From an uncultured Lachnospiraceae bacterium (GTDB lineage: Bacteria; Bacillota; Clostridia; Lachnospirales; Lachnospiraceae), in the NCBI GenBank assembly GCA_910588755.1, contig CAJUQZ010000065.1, positions 1-5,738 of the forward strand: a DNA stretch of 5,738 bases, in the 5' to 3' direction. Below are positions 1 through 5,239 of the stretch, piece by piece; positions within the stretch are counted from its first letter, which is position 1, and each line of letters starts with the position of its first letter. Under the pieces are notes generated by a model. The model did no database searches. It had not been told where the DNA came from and saw only the letters and a program-made list of their open reading frames with translations. A program made the translations under genes and the position numbers.

Positions 1-57
1 TGAAGCCTTATAGAACAAGGGGTTCGAGTTTCCGAGAGCACACTGAAAAGCTATGGG

Positions 58-2103
58 GTGAAATCAGTTCTATTCTTTTTTGCCGGGTTCTATTTTATTG
101 TTTCAGCAATAAAGCTTTATCTAGGTGAGGCGGAAAGCACATTGCCAGAAAGCTTTTGGGATTTGGAAGAAAGAACGTATCTGCATTATGGAATTGTTTT
201 TATCACTGTATCGTTTATTGTGCTATTACTGATGAAGCAGTTCTTTTCAGCGTTCTGGTATCATCTTGTACACACATTTGATTTCATTTTTGTCATGGCA
301 GGTGTGGTGGATCTGCTTTTGTCTGGGCGGATTGATAATAGGAATTATTGCGTTTTGTATGTGGTCTGTCTGCTGGCAGGAGCAATAGGCTTATTGTGTA
401 ATCGAAACGATACGTATAGAAAATATGTTCGACGTGAAAATTGCTTTCATCGACAATTTGCGTATATTGATTGGAGCGCGTATCGCCGCAGCTTTTTAGA
501 GGCATTTCCTTTTGTGAGTGCATGGGTAGTAATGACAGGAATCTATTTTCCAAATGAGTTGTATATACACAATGTGGAGGAGTTTGCAGGGAATTATATC
601 GCCTTTTTTCTAATAATGTTGGCAGGCAGTGCTGCAAGGATTGTATTGCTCATTGCTGTATTTTTGTTGTTTCTGCCAGAGAAATTATATAAGGTGAGTT
701 ATTTATTTTTTGCAGGTATAAGCTGTGCTGGATATTTGCAAAGTATGTTTTTTAATGGCACATTGCGTGTTATGGATGGAACAGAACAGGCCTGGTCAGG
801 CCAGAAGCTTCTTGTCAACACATGTATCTGGGGTGTGGTTGTGCTGTCTGCCATAATTGGGGGGTATCGCAGGAATGCGGTCAGAAAAGCGCTTCAATTA
901 ATGTGTGTGTATATATCTTTAATCCAGGTTGCCACATTAGGCTTTCTTCTAATCACGTCCGATATAGAGCATCAGAATGGGAATGCGGCGATTACAAATA
1001 AGGGTGCGCTTGAACTGGCACAGGAGAATAATGTGCTGGTATTTGTGCTGGATAATTTTGACAGCAGCTGGTTTGAGGAAATTTATGAAGAAGATGCCGG
1101 TATTTTGGAACCCTTATCGGATTTTACTTATTATAGGAACGGGACTTCGCAGTTTGTGCATACAGATAATGGAATCCCGTGTATGCTCACTGGTGTGGAA
1201 TGGAATCCTGACAACTTGAATTATGCGGGATATGCATATGAAAATAGTGATGCCATCGAACAGATTATGGAGCAAGGAACAGATGTCAAAATCTTTACGG
1301 ATCTAGAGCTGATGTCAAAGGAGTTGTACCAGAATCTGGAGAACTACTCAGATACGATAGAGCGAAGATACAAGATTGCGGAAACTTATAAAACAATGTA
1401 TAGGACAGCTATGTATAAAATCGCGCCGTTTGGCGTGAAGCCTTCCTACGAATACTACACGTCGGACATTGAGAATATCACATATAATGATGATATATGG
1501 AGTATTGATAATGATTTGGTGTTCTATGAGAATATTATGGAAAATGGTTTAAGCATAACAGATGATAAGAGCGCGTTTCGTTTCTTCCATATGAGAGGGC
1601 CGCATGCACCCTTTTATCTGACAGAAGATTTAAAATATGAATCATCAGGCAGAACGTCAAACCGGTATAGTCAGGGAAAGGGGAGCCTGAAAATTGTATA
1701 TGCGTACATGGAGCAGATGAAGACACTTGGAAAGTATGAAAACGCAACGATTATCATAACAGCAGATCATGGGCGGGCTGATATTTTTGATCTGAATACA
1801 GATCAGGAAAAGCCAGATAAGACATCGCGGACATTGTTTCTGATAAAAAAACCAGGAGAGCATCATGAAAATATGAAAATTAATGAGGCGCCAGTATCGC
1901 AGTCAGAGTTGGTTCCAACGATCCTTAAGGCGTTGGGAATGGAGTATGCGTCCTACGGGCAGACGTTTGAGGAAATACCGGTTTATGGGCAGCGGGCGCG
2001 CAGATGCATTGATATTTTTGGTGACCGCAAGATTGAGTATGTGATTGAGGGGCATGCCGCAGAGCTTGACAGTTGGTCAATCGATAGCATAGTGTTCTAT
2101 TAA
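58..2103 (+). CDS. Polytopic membrane protein with sulfatase/LTA-synthase-like (alkaline phosphatase superfamily) catalytic domain
   Basis: The 681-residue product has about 300 hydrophobic N-terminal residues with roughly eight or nine membrane segments by eye (near 2-20, 44-59, 73-90, 97-114, 149-165, 180-205, 211-232, 251-269, 277-299). An extracytoplasmic domain follows. It carries the superfamily signatures in order: VLVFVLDNFD (metal-ligand Asp332), HTDNGIPCMLTG with Thr369 at the position of the phosphorylated nucleophile (compare the TxxxxPC(M)xS motif of EptA-type transferases), HMRGPHAPF (His511, His516), and TADHG (Asp570, His571). All expected metal ligands and the nucleophile appear present, so it is probably active. 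Family knowledge suggests transfer of phosphoglycerol, phosphoethanolamine or a related head group to a surface glycopolymer; the substrate is inference. The GTG start is the only common start codon between the in-frame TGA at 1-3 and the first membrane segment, but its Shine-Dalgarno is poor. The gene looks more A+T-rich than the downstream operon and is probably unrelated to it. Confidence 0.85.
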   Translation: MKSVLFFFAGFYFIVSAIKLYLGEAESTLPESFWDLEERTYLHYGIVFITVSFIVLLLMKQFFSAFWYHLVHTFDFIFVMAGVVDLLLSGRIDNRNYCVLYVVCLLAGAIGLLCNRNDTYRKYVRRENCFHRQFAYIDWSAYRRSFLEAFPFVSAWVVMTGIYFPNELYIHNVEEFAGNYIAFFLIMLAGSAARIVLLIAVFLLFLPEKLYKVSYLFFAGISCAGYLQSMFFNGTLRVMDGTEQAWSGQKLLVNTCIWGVVVLSAIIGGYRRNAVRKALQLMCVYISLIQVATLGFLLITSDIEHQNGNAAITNKGALELAQENNVLVFVLDNFDSSWFEEIYEEDAGILEPLSDFTYYRNGTSQFVHTDNGIPCMLTGVEWNPDNLNYAGYAYENSDAIEQIMEQGTDVKIFTDLELMSKELYQNLENYSDTIERRYKIAETYKTMYRTAMYKIAPFGVKPSYEYYTSDIENITYNDDIWSIDNDLVFYENIMENGLSITDDKSAFRFFHMRGPHAPFYLTEDLKYESSGRTSNRYSQGKGSLKIVYAYMEQMKTLGKYENATIIITADHGRADIFDLNTDQEKPDKTSRTLFLIKKPGEHHENMKINEAPVSQSELVPTILKALGMEYASYGQTFEEIPVYGQRARRCIDIFGDRKIEYVIEGHAAELDSWSIDSIVFY

Positions 2104-2122
2104 AGGATAGCTTGGCATCATA

Positions 2123-2145
2123 GCTTCAATGGTTTAAACTGAAGC
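2123..2145. repeat. Inverted repeat downstream of the membrane transferase gene
   Basis: GCTTCA (2123-2128) and TGAAGC (2140-2145) are perfect 6-bp arms around an 11-nt loop containing the palindrome GTTTAAAC (2132-2139). It starts 19 nt after the stop codon. No T-run follows on the plus strand, so it is not a canonical intrinsic terminator. It may be a 3'-end stabilising hairpin or a weak Rho-type end, or chance. Confidence 0.35.
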
Positions 2146-2178
2146 AGAAAATAAAGCCTGTAAGAAAGGCATAATAAT

Positions 2179-2213
2179 ACAAACAAAAGTTTGTCAAGAA
2201 AAAATACTTGACA
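2179..2213. promoter_or_regulatory. Two abutting inverted repeats at the ylxM promoter (candidate operator)
   Basis: The first repeat is ACAAAC (2179-2184), AAAA, GTTTGT (2189-2194). The second is TGTCAAG (2192-2198), 8 A/T bases, CTTGACA (2207-2213). The second includes the -35 hexamer TTGACA in its right arm, so a dimeric regulator bound there would cover the -35 box. The left arm read on the minus strand is itself a TTGACA. The palindromes are read directly; a regulatory role is inference. Confidence 0.4.
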
Positions 2214-2243
2214 CCTCTTTCTTTTTGTAGTATCCTAATAAAG
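2208..2243 (+). promoter_or_regulatory. Sigma-A promoter for the ylxM-ffh operon
   Basis: A consensus -35 TTGACA (2208-2213) lies exactly 17 bp upstream of TATCCT (2231-2236), a 4/6 match to TATAAT. Transcription would begin near 2242-2244, about 20 nt before the first possible ylxM start. The flanks are strongly A/T-rich. This is the only convincing promoter I can see in the window, and it fits the start of a new transcription unit after the membrane transferase gene. Confidence 0.75.
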
Positions 2244-2254
2244 TCGCACGAAAT

Positions 2255-2280
2255 AGGAGCGCATGTCTGAGGGCTGCGCT
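2255..2280 (+). promoter_or_regulatory. ylxM ribosome-binding site overlapped by a GC-rich hairpin
   Basis: AGGAG (2255-2259) is the Shine-Dalgarno for the ATG at 2263, with an unusually short gap of 3 nt. AGCGCA (2258-2263) pairs perfectly with TGCGCT (2275-2280) around an 11-nt loop, so the end of the Shine-Dalgarno and the A of the ATG would sit in the stem. It could lower initiation at this ATG or favour an internal GTG. The pairing is seen; its effect is inferred. Confidence 0.4.
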
Positions 2281-2652
2281 GGCGGGGGAAGCAACGTGAA
2301 AGCTGGTAATGCAACGGCAAAAGAGGCTGTGGTCGGACTTGAGGAACTTGAATATAAGGGGATGCTCTATGACTTTTATGGGGAGCTTCTCACGCAGCAT
2401 CAGAAAAGAATTTACGAGGATGCGGTGCTAAACGATTTATCCTTGAGCGAGATTGCAGACGAGCAGGGAATCAGCCGCCAGGGAGTGCATGATCTGGTCA
2501 GGCGTTGCGACAGGATTCTGGCTGATTATGAAAAAAAGCTTCACCTGGTTGAGAAGTTTTCAAAGATCAGGATGAATATTCAGCAGATCAACAGGCTGAC
2601 AGATGATGAGCAGATAAAACAATTGTCAAATGAAATTATAGAGGAGCTTTGA
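2263..2652 (+). CDS. ylxM: YlxM family SRP-associated DNA/RNA-binding helix-turn-helix protein
   Basis: The product is up to 129 residues. From about residue 34 it matches the YlxM/p13 family: LYDFYGELLTQHQKRIYEDAV, then a sigma-70 region-4-like helix-turn-helix (about 58-86; LSLSEIADEQGISRQGVHDL), then the KLHLVEKF helix. YlxM is encoded next to ffh in Firmicutes and is thought to bind or modulate the signal recognition particle; its exact biochemistry is poorly defined. The first ~31 residues (MSEGCAGGGSNVKAG...) are glycine/alanine-rich and not part of the usual family core, which normally begins about ten residues before LYDFYGELL. Alternative starts are GTG at 2296, preceded by GGGGGA at 2284-2289, and GTG at 2329. 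The stop lies 4 nt before ffh, implying translational coupling. Identity is secure; the start is not. Confidence 0.9.
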   Translation: MSEGCAGGGSNVKAGNATAKEAVVGLEELEYKGMLYDFYGELLTQHQKRIYEDAVLNDLSLSEIADEQGISRQGVHDLVRRCDRILADYEKKLHLVEKFSKIRMNIQQINRLTDDEQIKQLSNEIIEEL

Positions 2653-2656
2653 TTGG

Positions 2657-4012
2657 ATGGCATTTGAGAGCTTAACAGACAAACTGCAAAATGTATTCAA
2701 AAATTTGAGGAGTAAAGGACGGCTTACGGAGGCTGATGTGAAGGCTGCGCTCAAGGAAGTTAAGATGGCTCTTCTCGAAGCCGATGTAAACTTCAAGGTC
2801 GTAAAGCAGTTCGTAAAGTCAGTGGAAGAGCGCGCGGTTGGTTCGGATGTCATGAATGGTCTGAACCCCGGGCAGATGGTAATAAAGATTGTCAATGAGG
2901 AAATGGTAGCCCTGATGGGCTCTGAGACAACAGAGCTGGAGCTGCAGCCAGGTAAGGCCACTACGGTAATCATGATGTGCGGCCTGCAGGGTGCAGGCAA
3001 GACGACTGCGGCGGCAAAGATTGCCGGAAAGCTAAAGCTCAAAGGCAAGAAGCCATTGCTTGTCGCGTGCGACATCTACAGACCGGCGGCGATCGAACAG
3101 TTAAGTGTGAACGCCAATAAGCAGCAGGTTGATTTTTTTTCTATGGGCACCAATCACAAGCCTGTGGATATCGTGAAGGCTTCTATGGAGCACGCGGCAA
3201 AAAACAATAACAATATCGTGATTATAGACACGGCTGGACGACTTCACATCGATGAGGAAATGATGGCAGAGCTGCAGGAGATCAAGGCAAATGTCGAGGT
3301 GCATCAGACGCTTCTGGTCGTTGACGCCATGACAGGACAGGATGCTGTCAATGTCGCAAAGGAATTTGACGGAAAAGTGGGTGTGAGCGGTGTTATCCTC
3401 TCGAAGATGGATGGCGATACGCGCGGTGGTGCGGCACTCTCCGTAAAAGCTGTCACAGGAAAGCCGATTTTATTTGTGAGTACGGGCGAAAAACTTACAG
3501 ATATCGAACAGTTCTACCCAGACAGAATGGCGAACCGAATATTGGGAATGGGTGACGTGCTTACCCTGATTGACAAAGTTGCAGAGGCAAACCTTGAGAT
3601 GGATGCTGAGAAGGAAAAGGAGATGGCATCGCGTCTGAAGAAAGGCAAGTTTGACTTTGAGGATTATCTAGAAAGCATGAGTCAGATGAAAAAGCTCGGC
3701 GGTCTGTCAAGCATTCTTGGCATGATGCCGGGTATGGGGGTCAAGGCAAGCGAGATCGAGTCGGCGATTGATGACAAACAGATCGCGCGCATGGAGGCAA
3801 TCGTGCTGTCCATGACACCAGCAGAGCGCAAGGATCCCAAGCTGCTCAATCCCAGCCGAAAGCACAGGATTGCAAAAGGCGCAGGAGTGGATATAGCAGT
3901 GGTAAATCGCTTCATCAAGCAGTTTGAGCAATCCCAGAAGATGATGAAGCAGCTCCCGGGTATGATGGGAGGATTAGGTGGCAAAAAAGGGAGATTTAAG
4001 TTTCCTTTTTAA
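2657..4012 (+). CDS. ffh: Signal recognition particle GTPase Ffh (SRP54)
   Basis: The 451-residue product has normal family length. The N domain (about 1-90) carries ALLEADVN (38-45). The G domain (about 100-295) carries the P-loop GLQGAGKTT (109-117), the DIYRPAAIEQL insertion-box motif (139-149), DTAGR (191-195), the base-specificity motif SKMDGD (249-254) and FVSTGEK (274-280). The M domain (about 300-451) has the MMPGM finger loop (356-360), the SRP-RNA-binding signature SRKHRIAKGAGV (400-411) and a Met-rich tail. It binds 4.5S/6S SRP RNA and signal sequences of nascent membrane and secreted proteins, and docks with FtsY at the membrane. The ATG at 2657 follows the ylxM stop by 4 nt, with GAGGAG at 2641-2646 inside the end of ylxM, so the pair is probably translationally coupled. 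No SRP RNA gene is visible in the window. Confidence 0.98.
   Translation: MAFESLTDKLQNVFKNLRSKGRLTEADVKAALKEVKMALLEADVNFKVVKQFVKSVEERAVGSDVMNGLNPGQMVIKIVNEEMVALMGSETTELELQPGKATTVIMMCGLQGAGKTTAAAKIAGKLKLKGKKPLLVACDIYRPAAIEQLSVNANKQQVDFFSMGTNHKPVDIVKASMEHAAKNNNNIVIIDTAGRLHIDEEMMAELQEIKANVEVHQTLLVVDAMTGQDAVNVAKEFDGKVGVSGVILSKMDGDTRGGAALSVKAVTGKPILFVSTGEKLTDIEQFYPDRMANRILGMGDVLTLIDKVAEANLEMDAEKEKEMASRLKKGKFDFEDYLESMSQMKKLGGLSSILGMMPGMGVKASEIESAIDDKQIARMEAIVLSMTPAERKDPKLLNPSRKHRIAKGAGVDIAVVNRFIKQFEQSQKMMKQLPGMMGGLGGKKGRFKFPF
3984..4010 (+). terminator. Weak A/U-rich terminator-like hairpin over the ffh stop codon
   Basis: AAAAAGGGAG (3984-3993) can pair with TTTCCTTTTT (4001-4010) around a 7-nt loop; the stem has only two G-C pairs and two G-U wobbles. 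The T-run is part of the stem, and the first base of the ffh TAA lies in it. At most it would cause partial termination before rpsP, for which no strong separate promoter is evident. Confidence 0.35.
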
Positions 4013-4039
4013 TGCACACAGGTATCCAAAGAAAATTTC

Positions 4040-4096
4040 TCAGCAAAGGCTGACGGATGCCTGGTGCGCGGGCAGGAGAAAGCTTTTCCAAGCCCG
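4040..4096 (+). promoter_or_regulatory. Structured rpsP leader with competing stem-loops
   Basis: The 126-nt gap between ffh and rpsP can form TCAGC/GCTGA (4040-4044 with 4049-4053), TGCCTG/CGGGCA (4058-4063 with 4069-4074, one G-U) and a longer hairpin. In the longer one CGGGC (4069-4073) pairs with GCCCG (4092-4096), and inside it GGAGAA (4075-4080) pairs with TTTTCC (4084-4089). The last two structures share CGGGC and exclude each other. No T-run follows, so it is not an intrinsic terminator. It may be an mRNA processing site or a control leader for rpsP. I do not recognise it as a known leader family. Confidence 0.4.
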
Positions 4097-4147
4097 ATTA
4101 CATGATAAAAATATTAATAAAAAAGAAAGATTTATGAGGTGAAGAAA

Positions 4148-4393
4148 ATGGCAGTAAAAATCAGATTAAGAAGAATGGGTAAGAAGAAAGCTCCTATCTA
4201 TAGAATCATTGTGGCAGATTCGAGATCACCCAGGGATGGAAAGTGCATTGAGGAGATTGGAACATACAATCCGAACACAGATCCCAGCGAGTTCAAGGTG
4301 AACGAGGAGCTTGCCAAGAAGTGGTTATCAAACGGTGCACAGCCTACAGAGGTCGTATCAAAGATTTTTAAGGCAGCTGGTATTGAGAAATAA
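4148..4393 (+). CDS. rpsP: 30S ribosomal protein S16
   Basis: The 81-residue product beginning MAVKIRLRRMGKKKAPIYRI is a full-length S16, with the family's N-terminal KIRLxRxGxKxxPxYRIVV pattern, SPRDGKCIEEIGTYNP (residues 28-43) and a C-terminal helix WLSNGAQPTEVV. S16 binds 16S rRNA early in 30S assembly. The ATG at 4148 is chosen because GAGGTGA (4136-4142) is a good Shine-Dalgarno 5-6 nt away. The upstream in-frame GTG at 4139 lies inside that site and would add only three residues. It is followed after 29 nt by khpA. Confidence 0.97.
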   Translation: MAVKIRLRRMGKKKAPIYRIIVADSRSPRDGKCIEEIGTYNPNTDPSEFKVNEELAKKWLSNGAQPTEVVSKIFKAAGIEK

Positions 4394-4422
4394 TGACTCT
4401 GACACTCTTGGAGGTGTGAATG

Positions 4423-4650
4423 ATGAAGGAGTTAGTCGAAGTAATAGCGAAGGCTTTAGTAGACAACCCTGACGAGGTAGTTGTTACGGAGAAGGCTGAG
4501 GGTAAAAACATTACCATAGAGCTTCATGTAGCACCGGCTGACATGGGGAAGGTCATTGGCAAACAGGGAAGAATTGCAAAGGCAATCCGCTCTGTTGTCA
4601 AGGCGGCATCGTCCAAAGATAATTTAAAGGTTGATGTTGAGATTGTGTAA
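4423..4650 (+). CDS. khpA: KH-domain RNA-binding protein KhpA (YlqC family)
   Basis: The 75-residue product (MKELVEVIAKALVDNPDEVV...) is a single type II KH domain of normal KhpA length. The RNA-binding GxxG loop is GKQG at 46-49, within MGKVIGKQGRIAKAIR. KhpA pairs with KhpB (Jag/EloR) in Gram-positive bacteria and affects cell elongation and RNA metabolism; no khpB is in this window. Two adjacent ATGs, 4420 and 4423, follow GGAGG (4410-4414) by 5 and 8 nt. The second gives the usual MKELVE start. It is probably co-transcribed with rpsP, and a hairpin terminator follows 11 nt after its stop. Confidence 0.95.
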   Translation: MKELVEVIAKALVDNPDEVVVTEKAEGKNITIELHVAPADMGKVIGKQGRIAKAIRSVVKAASSKDNLKVDVEIV

Positions 4651-4661
4651 GCAATTGATAG

Positions 4662-4687
4662 AAGGGTGTTCCGTGGAACACCCTTTT
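4662..4687 (+). terminator. Intrinsic terminator or attenuator between khpA and rimM
   Basis: AAGGGTGTTC (4662-4671) and GAACACCCTT (4676-4685) form a perfect 10-bp stem with the tetraloop CGTG, followed by a short T-rich stretch (TTTTATAT, 4684-4691). The stem is strong, but the T-run is short, so partial termination is most likely: rimM follows in the same direction with no clear promoter of its own. This is the best intrinsic terminator in the window. Confidence 0.7.
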
Positions 4688-4718
4688 ATATACGATTCTG
4701 GATATAAAGGGAGGACGC

Positions 4719-5228
4719 ATGGAAGATTTACTACAGGTAGGCGCCATCACACAGCCACACGGTATACATGGAGAAGTAAAAGTATTTCCAACAACGAATG
4801 ACGTGAGACGATTTAAGGCATTAAAAGAAGTAATCCTGGATACGGGCCGGGAAAAATTAACACTTGAAATAGAAGGCGTTAAATTTTTTAAACAGTACGT
4901 TATTCTGAAATTCAAGGGTTTTGACAACATCAATGGCATAGAGAAATACAAGGGAAAACCCCTGCTTGTGACGAGGGAGAATGCGGTAAAGCTTGGACGC
5001 GATGAATATTTTATAGCGGATCTGATCGGGGTAGAGGTATACGATGAGGACGGACAGTATCTTGGCGTATTGAAAAACGTGATTGAAACTGGGGCAAACG
5101 ATGTGTATGAGGTAACATTTGAAGATGGCAGGGATGTGCTGCTCCCGGCGATCAAGCAATGTATCCTCGACGTGGATATAGAGAACAGGAGAATGAAGGT
5201 CCATATCATGGAGGGCTTATTGGATTAG
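4719..5228 (+). CDS. rimM: 16S rRNA processing/30S maturation factor RimM
   Basis: The 169-residue product is of normal length. The N-terminal RimM barrel has VGAITQPHGIHGEVKVFP (7-24). The C-terminal PRC-barrel has YFIADLIGVEVYDEDG (97-112), the conserved GANDVYEV (126-133) and LLPAI (141-145), ending in MEGLLD. RimM binds S19 and helps assemble the 30S head and process 16S rRNA; its place a few genes after rpsP is the classic order. The ATG at 4719 has GGGAGG at 4709-4714, 4 nt upstream. The B. subtilis ylqD gene that lies between khpA and rimM is absent here and is replaced by the hairpin terminator. It is followed closely by trmD. Confidence 0.97.
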   Translation: MEDLLQVGAITQPHGIHGEVKVFPTTNDVRRFKALKEVILDTGREKLTLEIEGVKFFKQYVILKFKGFDNINGIEKYKGKPLLVTRENAVKLGRDEYFIADLIGVEVYDEDGQYLGVLKNVIETGANDVYEVTFEDGRDVLLPAIKQCILDVDIENRRMKVHIMEGLLD

Positions 5229-5239
5229 GAGAAGGGCAG

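Noticed and set aside
18..40. GGTTCGAG resembling a tRNA T-arm
   Set aside because: The flanking bases do not form the required 5-bp T-stem, and no acceptor stem, anticodon arm or CCA end fits.
3..128. Open reading frame in another frame from the left edge that could be the end of an upstream gene
   Set aside because: It would overlap the membrane transferase gene by about 70 nt, and its residues (KPYRTRGSSFREHTEK...) show no recognisable family.
2156..2170. GCCT/AGGC mini-hairpin as terminator of the membrane transferase gene
   Set aside because: It has only 4 bp with a 7-nt loop and no following T-run.
2126..2400. Two short minus-strand open frames across the ylxM promoter region
   Set aside because: Both run across the good plus-strand promoter or the ylxM coding region and show no family resemblance.
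2626..3075. 149-codon open frame on the minus strand over the 5' part of ffh
   Set aside because: It is fully antisense to the conserved Ffh N and G domains, and its low-complexity Ser/Ala/Leu composition marks it as a shadow.
4084..4117. Possible promoter for rpsP in the A/T-rich stretch
   Set aside because: No hexamer pair with acceptable -35 and -10 matches at 16-18 bp spacing could be found; A/T richness alone is not enough.
4139..4147. GTG at 4139 as the rpsP start
   Set aside because: It lies within the Shine-Dalgarno GAGGTGA that serves the ATG at 4148, and S16 proteins begin MAVKIRL.
4598..5209. 203-codon open frame on the minus strand over rimM
   Set aside because: It is antisense to a clearly conserved rimM, has no Shine-Dalgarno or recognisable domain, and is Ser/Thr/Phe-rich in the way expected of a reverse-strand shadow.
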